This document shows positions 9,755 to 21,070 of a DNA stretch of 64,000 bases, in pieces. The position numbers and the translations under genes are program-made. The stretch lies in the NCBI GenBank assembly GCA_009746045.1, contig RPFO01000078.1, positions 124,001 through 188,000 on the forward strand. The letters run 5' to 3'. Below the pieces are notes generated by a model. That model did no database searches, was not told where the DNA came from, and worked only from the letters and a program-made list of their open reading frames with translations. Position 1 is the first letter of the stretch; each line of letters begins with the position of its first letter. The stretch comes from Mesostigma viride. Lineage: Eukaryota > Streptophyta > Mesostigmatophyceae > Mesostigmatales > Mesostigmataceae.

Positions 9755-12072
9755 CGTTACTAATAACTTCCTCCAGCAACTAGTCCGCGAAGTCGCTAAC
9801 TCGTGGTTGCATTTGCTCCGCTGGCTCGGAACTCATCCATCCTAGTTGGTGACAGGAAGTTGTGATAGCCAACAACGGCTGCACAGGTGGGACCCGCGGG
9901 AACAAACTCAACTTTTTTTCCGCGGAAGTTAATGGTCTTTACTGAGCTTTAATGTAGGTAATAATTCCAGGTAAATAGGTGTACGTTTATTCCAAATATA
10001 GCCAGTAGGTAATCCCTGCTAAGCCTAGGGTATCAAGATGTCAGTGGCTAAAACGGAGCCTTACTAGACCACGGAAGCCACTGGACTTCTAATGGGTTGT
10101 CATTGGGCATGTGGGTAAAGATCCTGTTTTTGCCCATGAGGTCATGAAAGATCTCAAGTGGGCTGGGCTTATCCTGGTCCGCGCCAGGGTCCCAGATTTT
10201 GTTTTGTTCATTTGCAACCATCCAGTCGTTGAAATCCTGCTATTTTGCTAAAAAAATTTCTCGTTTCTGGGATTCCCGCCAATTTTCGACTGTGTGTGCA
10301 TGAAACGCTGCTGGATTAATTAAGAGGTACCTTGAAATTAAATAAGAGACATGCCTCTATCCATATATATTTTGGGACGCGAGTTTCGATTGGCGTTAAC
10401 TTGTAGTATTGGACGATAAGTCGACAAATTGTCAAGCCGTTTAATTCATTTCTACTTTTACGTTTTCAAGTGTTTTCCAACAAAGGATCAGTTATATACC
10501 CGACTTCTCCGCTAAATCTCATCGACCGGGTTTCGAGACAACCCACGAACGCCGTAGATGCAGATCCAACGGAGTAAACAACGTCACGACCGACGCGGCG
10601 CCAAATAGTCGCCTAGGTTCCTAGCTTAAATTCTGCGAGCCATTTGATAACTCTGGCATTTCAGCAACCGTAGCTCGAGTTACGGTCCAAGGACGTTTAG
10701 CTGTACGAGTAACTATTTCAAGTCTGATTCGTAAGACTAGGGCTAGTTCAAAGTGCGTGTCCTTTGGTCGATCCAAAGGCGACAGCGAATGCGCGTCGCG
10801 TCTTTCATGTAATCATGTTGGACGAAGTCAAGCCGGCGCGAGCACAGGCACCACAAAAAAAGCCACTGGCGGTGGTTTGCAGGTGCGGGAGTGCGGCGAT
10901 GGCGACAGGGCCACAGAGGCGTTCAGGGATTCTAACACGTCTTCAGTTCGCAAAGTTTCCCACTGTCCTGGTTGAATATATAAGCGCAAATTCTGTCGAG
11001 CGGGTGAATCTGTCCGACGTGATCAAAAAGAGCGCGATGACATGAAAGAAAGCTGAGCTAGGGCAGGGTCAACCGTTGAATTCATAAGGATAGTGGTGGA
11101 CTATGCAGGGAAGCCTATGCAAGGAACGCCCATGGTGGTCACGACATTGGTTTATAATCTGAAACGCGACATTGGTTTATAATCTGCCATGTTTTAGGAA
11201 TCTGCCACGGTTTTACTGTCCGTCATTTTTGAACATCCAGAAATGTTTTTCAGCCGACCGTCTAATTAGAAGTTGGATCGTCTATGGCCTTGATTTCCTT
11301 GTTTCAGCGTCGCCTATGCATCTTGTGTGCAGGCCGAAGGCCATGCAAGGCGAGGTGGACGTGGACGAGGCTCATGCAAGATGAAGACGAGGCGGTCGAT
11401 GACGTCGGGGAGACTTTGTACCATTCTAGTCGGCATGTAGCAAGACACCGAGCATTAAAACTACGGAGGGTACAAAGCGCCACAATGCCAAGTTTTCTGG
11501 CATGTTTGGGTACCCCTGAAATCGGAAAATTAAGCTGGGTTCGACATTCTGTATGAACATTGTATTGACGAAGAAGATAAAGGAAAAAGTAGGAGATAGA
11601 TCGAGTATGTTGCATGAATCTGACACATTGTGTCTCAATGCGTACAACTTACCAGAAGTGCAGCCGTGTGCTGGTTCAACGATCATGCAAGGATTAGTCG
11701 CGAGCCAAACCTTGTTAGGACGCTATCACATATGATGAAGACTGGCCACTTGTCTGCATGGTTGGCAGGAGGAAACCAAATTCCTGCATGGTTAGCAGGA
11801 GAGTGTACTATGGAAGGGGTCTGGACTATCCCCGTGCGCAATCTGCTTTTGAGATCATGGTAACGCCGTAGTTGGGTGACCACGCACTGCATGTGATTGC
11901 ACGTGCCATAGAGCGAGCGCTGTTATAGTCATGGACGCCATCCTTGTGAGGTGCGACGCCCTCCGCGTAACAATGACTTGGATGATGACACCCTCATTGA
12001 GAAAGTCTTACAAGACCGCAATAACAAGGCGCGGCAAAAACGCCCTATTAGGGTGGACAGCGATAGCCAGTC
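9755..12072. other. Unassigned sequence, no confident gene
   Basis: 2.3 kb with short ORFs only (longest 93 codons at 10764-11045), none with a recognisable domain or start context. A near-direct repeat of CTGAAACGCGACATTGGTT-type sequence lies at 11140-11185, and GCATGGTTAGCAGGA/GCATGGTTGGCAGGA at 11755-11800. Confidence 0.3.
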
Positions 12073-13314
12073 TTATGAGTCTGAAATGGAGTAGAAAAAC
12101 CAGCACATGTGAATGCAGGAATGCGTGCCATGGGATGATGTGATTTCATGAGGTCCATGTGAAACCAGATATGCATGTCTAGATATAGTGTGTTTTGATG
12201 AGACGTACAGCTTCAGCATAAAAACTTTACCTGGGTGACTTAAAATTTCTGTGTAAATATTTTTTAATAAAAAAACCAAGTTTTTTGGCGGGAAACGAGA
12301 AACGAGAAACGAGAAAAATGCACCTCGAGCCAATCGTAGAAAATTGGTCCAGTAGCGTCGCATGCCGGAGTTCCATAGGTAAATGAAGCGTGAGAGAACC
12401 CCAGCTTTGTCGAAAACTGTGCGCCTATTGAACACCACATCGTTTCGCACCGTCCAGATTGTATATAACATGCATGTGCGGAGCCATATCCACGCTTGTT
12501 GTGAAAAGGTGAGCTCAAGGCCAGGGGTGCCAGTGATGCCAAAGATAATTGAGCGGGTAGACACCGGTATGATAGGCTCAGACGTCCAGGCTGCCCATAA
12601 ACCAATCAACCAGGTCCAAACTCCCTGGAGGTTACACCATAAAAATCGGTGTTCCACAGTTTCAGTGGGGTTGGTACATAAACATGTAGCAGGGTGTTGA
12701 AATCGCCGGTGGAGGATCTCCCCGACCCCGATGGACCGGTGCATCAAGAGGTGTTGTACGTCGGTCGCGCGGCGATCAATCAGCGGGTGGTCAGCGGCGA
12801 GGGTGATGTTGCGGACCCAGGTGTGGCCAGGCCACTCAGTAGCGCCCCAGCGTGTCCGTCCGGGGTGGAATTGATGGTTTTTATGCAAGAGCATTGTGTA
12901 GCCCCACTCTGCCGTGTACTCGTAAAGGCCTTTTACAGTTCTGCTGTCACCCTGATTTAGCACCCAGCCAAATTCCACTGGATCCAATGACAACATGTCC
13001 AGGCGGGTTGATCCCACATGTAGCCAAATAATAGCAGCGTCTGGAAGGTTGGGGTTGGGTTGGTATACACATGATTGTTCAAGGGACCAAGGTACAACCC
13101 GAATCCGGTGGCATAGCTGGGTGGGGAGGAACACCACTGCAGTTGTAAGTTGAGCCAGACAGCCATTGTGGCCGCTCAGCGGCGCCAGTAGTTGAACGTG
13201 CAGGGTTCCAAGGGGGAGTTCTGCGATCACCTTCCCCGAGCATGTTGCGGTCGTGCTGTATGGACAAAAGCAGCACCATTCACCAGCTTTATAGGGGGCA
13301 CGGGGAGAAGTCAT
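12073..13314 (-). CDS. L1 ORF2, C-terminal zinc-finger (zf-RVT-like) domain
   Basis: Continuation of ORF2 after the frameshift at 13.3 kb. HLLMHRSIGVGEILHRR is followed by CLCTN...VEHRFLWC, a Cys-x-Cys / His / Cys arrangement matching the zf-RVT domain found after plant L1 reverse transcriptases, then the Trp-rich WTWLIGLWAAWT and MLYTIWTVRNDVVF. The last roughly 80 codons are low complexity and may be read-through into the 3' untranslated region. Confidence 0.7.
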   Translation of the reverse strand: MTSPRAPYKAGEWCCFCPYSTTATCSGKVIAELPLGTLHVQLLAPLSGHNGCLAQLTTAVVFLPTQLCHRIRVVPWSLEQSCVYQPNPNLPDAAIIWLHVGSTRLDMLSLDPVEFGWVLNQGDSRTVKGLYEYTAEWGYTMLLHKNHQFHPGRTRWGATEWPGHTWVRNITLAADHPLIDRRATDVQHLLMHRSIGVGEILHRRFQHPATCLCTNPTETVEHRFLWCNLQGVWTWLIGLWAAWTSEPIIPVSTRSIIFGITGTPGLELTFSQQAWIWLRTCMLYTIWTVRNDVVFNRRTVFDKAGVLSRFIYLWNSGMRRYWTNFLRLARGAFFSFLVSRFPPKNLVFLLKNIYTEILSHPGKVFMLKLYVSSKHTISRHAYLVSHGPHEITSSHGTHSCIHMCWFFYSISDS

Positions 13315-15158
13315 GAGTGTGTGCCAGCGGGGGGTATGGCTTGTACTAGCGCGGCCCAGGCAGCATAAGTAGGCATATTGGGGACCCAGGCAGCCAGTTC
13401 GTTATATGTTAAGAGGCGGTAGCAGTCACCGTGGAGAATATACAGGTGGAGAATAGTGGTTACAGGGTGGGGGGATGTTATGAAGCCTTCATAGGGGTTA
13501 GGGCCACTTAAGCATCCAAAGGGGCGATTAAGGGGGTTGAGGTATATATCATTAAAGAATAGGGGTTGGCGTGCAACTTCCTCACGTAGTGTGGGGAATA
13601 ATAGGCGGTCGGGTTTAAGTGCCATAAAGCCTTGCCATATACGAGCCCAGTACCAAGGAAGACCTCTGGTGAGCTTCGGGGAGGGGAGGCGAGCAGTAAG
13701 CAGTGCGGCTCCAGAGTGCCAGGAAATACCATTGGAGTGATGAGTAAGACGTGAGAGGGTTACACGTGCCAGAAGACATCCAGGGTGGGTGTTGACACCA
13801 ATGTGGGCAGAGATAACTTGTTTGGCATACACAGACCATAAACGCCATTGCATATTGTGTAAGCCTAGTCCTCCAAGAGGCCACGGCATAAAAGACATTG
13901 ACTCTCTGATCCATCCGTGTACCTGGCGGCTGAGATCGCTCGATTTTTTCCAAACAAAGTTATGCCCCAGTCGTTGAATAAGAGACACGGTGTGTTCATC
14001 CGGTGGGTGGGCCTGACCGAAGTACAGCAGCTTGGAGAACAGCAGCTGGTTCGTAACGAGGACCTTGCCCCGGAGGCTGAGGCGGTGTACGCCAGCCCAG
14101 CGGTTGGCCACCTGTTGTACACCAGTAAGTTTGCCCAGTTGTTGTGATTCGTCGTATAAAAAGGTTTTGACTTCCAATAACCTCCCTTCGGCTGTCCGAC
14201 CGATAGGGCAGTTATGCAAAAGGTGGTATCCTCCTGGCGGGACCCATGTCACCGCCAGGTTAGTAGGTTGGAGAGTCGGGTTGGTTGTTCTGCCAATATG
14301 CAAGCCCGTGGACTTTTGCACGTTGCAGCGTTGTTGGGAGGCGGTACAGTATGTAGATATGTTGTCAAGCACAGCATCAACATCACGCAGGGAGGTGCAA
14401 ATGTTAGTAGTGTCATCGGCGTAAGCAGTTTGAAACAGACCACGTGTGTGGTGAGGGAGGGGGTAGCCTTGAATACGGCTGTCCTGTTGATGAAGAAAGA
14501 AGAGGCCAGCGTGAGCGAGCAGAAAGAGAAGGGGAGAGAGACAGTCGCCTTGTGGGAGAGAGCGTGTGCTATGGCCTATTTGGGATTTATGTCCATTAAT
14601 TAGTAGGTGCCAAGTGAGGGATTTGATCATGCCTAGACTGACCTTAATAAGTTTAGGTCCAAATCCAAGCCCGTGTAGTATAGCCTCGAGGTATTTCCAA
14701 CATATGCGGTCGAATGCCTTTTCAAAATCCCAAAATAAAATAAGACCTATAATATTGTTGCGCCATGCGTCATCAACAATGTCCATGATCATGGTGATGC
14801 TGTCGCTGATGTGTAGGTTGGACCTGAATCCAACTTGTTCCGGGCCGATCAGATTATCTAGTACACTGTAGAAACGGCGTTGCAAGAGTTTGCTGGCTAG
14901 TTTGTAAGGGACTGTGAGCATGCGAATGGGTCTATAATTTTTCCAACTTGTTTTATCCCCTTTTTTGTGTAAGAGGATGAGGATTGTTTCCGACCACTGG
15001 CCCACAACAGTTTCGGTGTTCCAGATTTCCAGGATGCATTGGTATAGATCCCTGCCTATGAGGGGCCAGAACGTTTTAAAAAACTCTACTGGAAGGCCAT
15101 CTGCACCAGGTGCGCTACCGGTTTTGAGATGTTGGAGTGCTAGAGATGTTTCTTCCAT
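13311..15158 (-). CDS. L1 ORF2, reverse transcriptase
   Basis: RNA-directed DNA polymerase of the LINE. Motifs in order: GSAPGADGLPVEFFK, NYRPIRMLTVPYKLASK, GFRSNLHISD, FWDFEKAFDRICW (motif A, catalytic Asp), SLPQGDCLSPLLF (motif B) and TAYADDTTNI (motif C, catalytic YADD). The ORF is 615 codons. It ends at 13311 where a TGA overlaps the ATG of the next frame as ATGA. Adding one C to the six-C run at about 13330 would instead continue it directly, so the overlap is probably an artefact. Confidence 0.9.
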   Translation of the reverse strand: MEETSLALQHLKTGSAPGADGLPVEFFKTFWPLIGRDLYQCILEIWNTETVVGQWSETILILLHKKGDKTSWKNYRPIRMLTVPYKLASKLLQRRFYSVLDNLIGPEQVGFRSNLHISDSITMIMDIVDDAWRNNIIGLILFWDFEKAFDRICWKYLEAILHGLGFGPKLIKVSLGMIKSLTWHLLINGHKSQIGHSTRSLPQGDCLSPLLFLLAHAGLFFLHQQDSRIQGYPLPHHTRGLFQTAYADDTTNICTSLRDVDAVLDNISTYCTASQQRCNVQKSTGLHIGRTTNPTLQPTNLAVTWVPPGGYHLLHNCPIGRTAEGRLLEVKTFLYDESQQLGKLTGVQQVANRWAGVHRLSLRGKVLVTNQLLFSKLLYFGQAHPPDEHTVSLIQRLGHNFVWKKSSDLSRQVHGWIRESMSFMPWPLGGLGLHNMQWRLWSVYAKQVISAHIGVNTHPGCLLARVTLSRLTHHSNGISWHSGAALLTARLPSPKLTRGLPWYWARIWQGFMALKPDRLLFPTLREEVARQPLFFNDIYLNPLNRPFGCLSGPNPYEGFITSPHPVTTILHLYILHGDCYRLLTYNELAAWVPNMPTYAAWAALVQAIPPAGTHS

Positions 15159-15840
15159 AGTGGGGCTGGCGTCTAGTAGAGCTTGTTGTGACGGAGAGAG
15201 GCGGTGGGGAATTGCATCGAGGATTTTTTGTGTGGCTGTATTTGCAGAGGGGTCGGGTTCTGTCCGGAACAGGGTGGAGAAAAAAGCATGTCCAGATTGT
15301 AGGATGTCTTGGGGGTGGTATGGGTGCCAGTCTCGTCTGTAATTTCTGTGATGGTGGTTTGTGAGCGCGGGGGTGGGATAAATGCAAAGAATTCCTTATT
15401 CATTCGTTCACCCTTGACATGCCACCATGTATTTTCCACATCTAGGGCTTCTGCGTGGCGTTCAAGGCGTAGCTTATCCATCTCAGTCTGGCACAGTTGC
15501 AGTCGTGTTAACTCGTGCGGGGCTAGGCGGGGTTTGGATTGCAACATAGTAATAACGCGTTTGTAGTAATTGTAGTCTTTGCCTTTTATGCGGCGTTGTT
15601 CTAGATCGTAGGCCTTAGAGGAGTCAAGGATGTGCGAGAGGCATGCTTGCATCCAGAGAGTAGTGCTTGGGTATTCTACTTGCTTGGTTTTCCAGTCCCG
15701 CCATTGTTCTCGGACTAGGGAGCGAAAGGCGGGGTCAGCCAGCAGCTTTTTATTGAGGCGAGGGACGCCTGGTCCTCTGGGGGGGCTGGAGTGATACACC
15801 ATGGTGAGAAGGCAGGGGTAGTGATCAGAAAAAACTGTGG
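15159..15840 (-). CDS. L1 ORF2, linker between endonuclease and reverse transcriptase
   Basis: Starts at the SDHYP endonuclease motif and runs through a Lys/Arg-rich helical segment (for example RLQLCQTEMDKLRLERHAEA). Around 15310 the plausible reading moves by one frame at a CCCCC run. The new frame gives GHAFFSTLFRTEPDPSANTA and continues without a stop into the reverse transcriptase. Confidence 0.7.
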
Positions 15841-16575
15841 AGCGTATGACCTCTGCGTGACAAATGAGGGATGCCCAAAAGGTGACATAAATATGTAGTC
15901 TAGACGGCTAGTGATGCGGGTGCCCTGACGAGTGGACTCTCGAGTATGCAGATGGTCGCGAGGTTTGATAACATCCTGTAGTGAGAGGCGTGTGAGGTGG
16001 TTGGCTAACGAGGTCGTCTCAAGCCCAAGGCCATGGTCTAGGTCAACATTAAAGTCACCCATTAGTATGACCTCATGAGATTGGTCCAGGAGGGGGGCAA
16101 CCATAGCAAACAAATCATCAAAAAATTTTATACGGTCAGAGTGTTCGTTGGGGGCATATACCGATATAATATAGCCAGTCTTACCGCCCCAGGAGATGCA
16201 TTGCCGGGTCCAGCGACCCTGCCATGTGTTGGGAGCAGTATCTGTGTGCTGGGCCCATGGGTGCAGTTGAACATGAGGGTGTGGCGGACGTCGATATTGT
16301 AGCAATGCAGTGCCTCCACTAGTCCCCCGTGCCCATGCCCATCTGCGTTCCATGTCTGGGGTGCGTCTTGTAAAGGATTGTAGCGCTTTGGCGTCTATTC
16401 CAGGAAATTTATGTTCTTGTAGGCCTACCCAGATTTCATGAGATGGGCCGACATAGGGTTGGGTGATACTGGCTAGTTGTGCCTGGAGCGCAGATATTTT
16501 AGACTGTCCCTGGGTGCGAACACCATAAGTATTTAAACCCTGAACGTTCCAAGATATTATAGTAAGTTGACTCAT
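15715..16575 (-). CDS. L1 ORF2, endonuclease part
   Basis: AP-endonuclease-like nicking domain that cuts the genomic target. It begins MSQLTIISWNVQGLN, with the catalytic Asn in the first strand, then WVGLQEHK (catalytic Glu), LMGDFNVDLD (Asp and Asn), and SRLDYIFMS. The last motif, SDHYP with its essential His, is read at about 15820 in the next frame, one base out of step. So all catalytic residues are present but split by a frameshift near 15885. Confidence 0.8.
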   Translation of the reverse strand: MSQLTIISWNVQGLNTYGVRTQGQSKISALQAQLASITQPYVGPSHEIWVGLQEHKFPGIDAKALQSFTRRTPDMERRWAWARGTSGGTALLQYRRPPHPHVQLHPWAQHTDTAPNTWQGRWTRQCISWGGKTGYIISVYAPNEHSDRIKFFDDLFAMVAPLLDQSHEVILMGDFNVDLDHGLGLETTSLANHLTRLSLQDVIKPRDHLHTRESTRQGTRITSRLDYIFMSPFGHPSFVTQRSYAPQFFLITTPAFSPWCITPAPPEDQASLASIKSCWLTPPFAP

Positions 16576-18506
16576 AAGTTAGTAGAAGGGGAGAGAATGC
16601 AGAAGGATGCGAGCGTTGGCGTACCTCTCATGCCTTGGAAGACGACGCACGCGCCCGCTTGGTTGCGTCGGCTGTGGTGACCGTTGGCTGCGCCCGTTTG
16701 GCCGAGGGGTCGTCCTGCGCTGTCGCTTCCTCGAGAGAGCCAGTTGAGGAGGGCATCATGTCGAGATCATGGGGTAGGACCGGCAGCCGTGCCGCCGGAG
16801 CAGGTATGACAACGAGGACAACAGGAGCAATAAAGAGTTAGATAGCGAAAAAAGGTGTCCCATTCCAGGGGTTATGCTGGGGGAAGCCTGCATTGCACCA
16901 TCCGTGACTGCAATGTCAGGTTGGGTCTGTATCGGGTGTCATGGTGACTTCCGGTCACCGAGTTATGCGAGAGCCTGTTCCTCAGCAGGATCGCATGGTT
17001 AAAGGTGTAAAGGGTGAGTAGAAACAGCACTACCAGGAAGCGTCCAGCTTCCTGAGCTGTTCTACCACTATTCCAGGTCCATTTGTAGTGAGCCGTCACG
17101 CTATTCTGTATGCCTCTAGGCATCAGCCGTACTTCCTGTACGCCTTGCCAGCCGACATCACAGATAGCGTGGCGGCTCAAGGACCAAATGAAAGTTGCTT
17201 ATATGGGTATCGTTAGACGCACCTTTTCACGGCGAATCCGTTGGTATGTCGCTGGTCGCGGATGGCCGAAGCTATCGCCTGCTATCCTCTACGCCGCCAT
17301 AGCCTCGCTACGTCCTTAGGATTCACTAATTACGCGTAATGTAGGTAATAATTATGACGCTACTGTACAGTACAGTACAAGGCCCTCGGCCACTACAGTA
17401 TAGATTCTCTGCTGCCCTTGGGCGGCATGGGACACAACAACAACAACAACAACAACAACAACAGTACTGTACATACAAGGCGGGCGGGGATCCGTCCCCT
17501 TGTTTTATGCGGGTGACCCTGGGTTTGACCCGGCAGGGAGGCTAGAGCACGGTGGTGAAGCTACTGTACTGTACAGTACTGTACAGTACAGCTGCCCATG
17601 TGCGGCGTGGGACACAACAACAACGGGCACCCCAATTGGCGGGGACCCCCCTGCCGGGCACGCGCGACCGCGGCCCCGCGCGCGCATCTACCCCGGGCAT
17701 GACTGAGTCATGACGGAGTCGCCCCAAAGCGGGGTGCGGGTCAAGCCGGGCAGACCGAGGCAGACAGACATTATTCGGGGAGGCAGACCAGTACAGTATG
17801 GCATGGGCAGTCTTTCTCAGTATAATTTGTTGCTATGACGCATGACATGAAAATGTGAAATCCCAGCTGCGGGAACGGATCGAATACGGGCTGCTTGCCT
17901 TTTATACCATTCGGGTATATTCAATCTGCAGTCTACGACGAAGAAAATTACGTTTGTGGAGGACTAAGTTACGAGAAGGATATGAGAACAGCATACAATT
18001 CAAGCGCGAATGAAAACCCTCGCAAGTAAGAATATGGCGTTGAGCGTACTTGCTAGAATTGTTTTTTATTTCGCTCACTTCTGTTGCTGTTCCATATCCG
18101 TAATTTTTCATTATCGACGACGCACGTATGTGCTTATATTCAGACTGCATGCATGCAAATGACCTACGGAGCCGTGGCGCGAATTAGTGGCAGCAGATGA
18201 GAAGTAAGTGTCGGCTTCGACACCCCAGATCTAGGACTTCCAGCTTGAAGGGTAATACTGTGTATCCAGAACAATTCGGTTATCAAAGACGGGTATACGA
18301 ACAGACTTGTGCCGATGATGTCGGCCTTGATATCGAGAGCCTATGCGCCTGGGATGTATCTGCCTGCCTTCGACGAGTTAGTAGCAACTTTTGGCTCAGT
18401 CATCGGCATTCTTAATTATGCCTCGGCACTGGCGGGTACAGTAAAATTCGTCATATATTCGTTTTTTGACGTTATAATAGTGCATTTACCCTGGCCAGTG
18501 CATCTA
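16576..18506. other. LINE 5' flank and unassigned sequence with GTAC/CAA repeats
   Basis: 16576-17340 may be the 5' leader of the L1 element; I see no ORF1. Two related segments, 17365-17470 and 17560-17630, each combine GTACTGTACAGTAC-type palindromic runs, a CTGCCC.TG.GCGGC.TGGGACACAA block and a CAA run. 17700-18500 holds nothing I can identify. Confidence 0.35.
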
Positions 18507-19078
18507 CCCACCCACCCACCCACCCACCCACCCACCCACCCACCCACCCACCCACCCACCCGCCCGCCCGCCCGCCCGCCCGCCCACCCACCCGCCCGCC
18601 CACCCACCCACCCACCCACCCACCCACCCACCCACCCACCCACCCACCCACCCACCCACCCACCCACCCACCCACCCACCCACCCACCCACCCACCCACC
18701 CACCCACCCACCCACCCACCCACCCACCCACCCGCCCACCCACCCACCCGCCCACCCACCCGCCCGCCCACCCGCCCGCCCACCCACCCGCCCGCCCACC
18801 CACCCGCCCGCCCACCCACCCACCCGCCCACCCACCCACCCGCCCACCCACCCACCCGCCCACCCACCCACCCGCCCACCCGCCCACCCACCCGCCCGCC
18901 CACCCACCCGCCCGCCCACCCACCCGCCCGCCCACCCACCCGCCCGCCCACCCAACCACCCGCCCACCCACCCACCCGCCCACCCGCCCACCCGCCCACC
19001 CACCCACCCACCCGCCCACCCACCCACCCACCCACCCGCCCGCCCGCACACCCACCCACCCACCCACCTACCTACCTA
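18507..19078. repeat. (CCCA/CCCG)n array
   Basis: About 140 tetranucleotide units mixing CCCA and CCCG. The minus strand is (GGGT)n/(GGGC)n, which can form G-quadruplexes. Long ORFs called across it are low-complexity artefacts. Confidence 0.95.
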
Positions 19079-19770
19079 TCATACACGCACTCACGCTCAC
19101 GCCCACTCGCACGCTCACGCTCACGCTCACACTCACACTCACACTCACACTCACACTCACACTCACACTCACACTCACACTCACACTCACACTCACACTC
19201 ACACTCACACTCACACTCACACTCACACTCACACTCACACTCACACTCACACTCACACTCACACTCACACTCACACTCACACTCACACTCACACTCACAC
19301 TCACACTCACACTCACACTCACACTCACACTCACACTCACACTCACACTCACACTCACACTCACACTCACACTCACACTCACACTCACACTCACACTCAC
19401 AATCACACTCACACTCACACTCACACTCACACTCACACTCACACTCACACTCACACTCACACTCACACTCACACTCACACTCACACTCACACTCACTCTC
19501 ACACTCACACTCACACTCACACTCACACTCACACTCACACTCACACTCACACTCACACTCACACTCACACTCACACTCACACTCGATCACACTCACACTC
19601 ACACTCACACTCACACTCACACTCACACTCACACTCACACTCACACTCACACTCACACTCACACTCACACTCACACTCACACTCACACTCACACTCACAC
19701 TCACACTCACACTCACACTCACACTCAGACTCACACTCACACTCACACTCACACTTACACTTACACTCAC
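19079..19770. repeat. (ACACTC)n hexanucleotide array
   Basis: More than 100 near-identical ACACTC units beginning with ACGCTC variants. It follows the CCCA array with almost no gap and passes into a CTCACCATA/CTCACCACA nonamer. It is not a plant or Chlamydomonas telomere unit. Confidence 0.95.
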
Positions 19771-20217
19771 CATACTCACCACACTCACCACACTCACCAC
19801 ACTCACCATACTCACCTCTAATTAATTAAACTCGTGCACGACCGTTGGGGAGTCACGGATCGAGCATTAACCCCGATGGATGGATGGAAGGATGGGTACA
19901 CGCAAATGACGCAATCCTACCGGTCTAAACTATCTACATGGTATCTACAAAACAATCCTTTTCTATAGATATCTATGGTGCTCGCGACCCTAGGGGTCTT
20001 GTCTGGCATGCCTCGATCCCGCGTTTGCAAACACGCTCCTTCCCCACTGCCGGCCCGGGTTTGTTGTCCTCTATGACCTGGGCCCACTTGGCCTTGTCAA
20101 TCATGTTGTTCCAAATCACGGAGAGGCCTAGGCCCCCCATGACCTCTACGGTACTCACCATACTCACCATACTCACCACACTCACCATACTCACCACGTG
20201 CACTCACCATACTCACC
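19766..20217. repeat. CTCACCAYA nonamer array split by a LINE fragment
   Basis: Nonamer units CTCACCATA and CTCACCACA occur at 19766-19819 and again at 20155-20217. The LINE A fragment lies exactly between, so the LINE appears to have inserted into, or been copied together with, one array. Confidence 0.7.
19820..20153 (-). mobile_element. LINE A 3' fragment
   Basis: TTAA remnant, terminal stem-loop with a small insertion, ATGG stretch, 3' untranslated region and the last codons of the reverse transcriptase ORF (MGGLGLSVIWNNMIDKAKW). It is truncated 5' at 20153 and more diverged than the other copies. Confidence 0.8.
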
Positions 20218-20309
20218 AACGTAACAAATTGTGCTTTAAACTAAATTCATCCATACTTTGGTGCATGGAATTTTAACCTGACTTCAATAAATTCGCTTAC
20301 TCAAGTCTT

Positions 20310-20600
20310 TAACTTTAATTAACTAATTAATTAATAAGAACATGACTGCGTCACGTGGGTGCCGATACAGAGTAAAGGGACTTCAACTCTATACACACAA
20401 CGAGGAGCCCGAGGGCGCCCAAGCTATATCTCACTCTGCCGCAAGTGGGCAGGCCACAGAGCACTCTCTCCACAGCATGGTGCCGGCTAGGCGCAACACT
20501 GTGGGTGCAATACAACGTACCATGCAATACCATGGTTGTATTTAATTAACTAGTTGTACTTAACCCCTTAATGTATTTAATTAATTTACTTTTGGTGGGG
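20310..20600 (-). mobile_element. LINE B 3' fragment
   Basis: TTAATTAA-type tail followed by CATGACTGCGTCACGTGGG, matching the LINE B terminal hairpin at 4968-4990. The remaining 250 bases have no coding potential; the 5' boundary is uncertain. Confidence 0.5.
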
Positions 20601-20604
20601 ATAT

Positions 20605-21070
20605 AATTAATTAATTAATTAATTAGACTCGTGCTCCCGTTGGGGAGTCACGGAGCATTAACCCCGATGGATGGGTGGATGGGTGCAAACAGTCCTACCG
20701 GTCTAATCTATCTACATCAGCTACCTACGACATCTATCTAACAGCATTCTAACTACAACATCTATCTAGACAGCTGCACGCTGCCCTAGGGGAGCTGTCT
20801 GGCGTGCCTCCCACGGGTTTGCACACGCGGGCGCTTCCCCACTGGGGGGGGCTCGTTGTCTTCTATGACCTGGGCCCACTTGGCCTTGTCCATCATCTTC
20901 TTCCAAATCACGGAGAGGCCTAGGCCCCCCGTGTCCTCTACTAGCTGTTCTTTGAAGGTGCGGGCCTTGCGGCGTCTAACATCACTGGGCCCGGCCCACG
21001 TCAGGAGGTGCCGCGGCCAGGCTGAGCTGGTCGCAGTCCTGCGGGGGGGCCACGTGAGGTGTCTACCTGG
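20605..21070 (-). mobile_element. LINE A 3' fragment interrupted by an LTR element
   Basis: TTAA tail, stem-loop, 3' untranslated region and the C-terminal reverse transcriptase codons (GPSDVRRRKARTFKEQLVE). Its match to the other copies ends at GTCTACCTGG (21070), where the LTR begins. Confidence 0.85.

Larger units (their letters stand above)
12073..16575 (-). mobile_element. L1-type LINE, nearly full ORF2
   Basis: Minus-strand non-LTR retrotransposon with apurinic endonuclease, linker, reverse transcriptase and C-terminal zinc-finger domain in the standard L1 order. Its single long ORF appears in four frames only because of three single-base losses (near 15885, near 15310 in a C run, near 13330 in a C run). 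All three move the frame the same way, so the element may be intact in reality. The 3' end near 12250-12320 has a CGAGAAA triplet repeat and A/T-rich sequence. I found no clear tail or target-site duplication and no ORF1 upstream. Confidence 0.85.

Noticed and set aside
10764..11045. 93-codon plus-strand ORF
   Set aside because: Unremarkable composition in an unassigned region, no motif, and no splice or promoter support.
19079..19770. Telomere or interstitial telomeric array
   Set aside because: The unit ACACTC matches neither TTTAGGG, TTTTAGGG nor TTAGGG on either strand.
18309..19829. Very long ORFs (up to 506 codons) over the CCCA/CCCG and ACACTC arrays
   Set aside because: Open frames are an automatic result of tetra- and hexanucleotide repeats lacking stop triplets; no non-repetitive coding sequence is attached.
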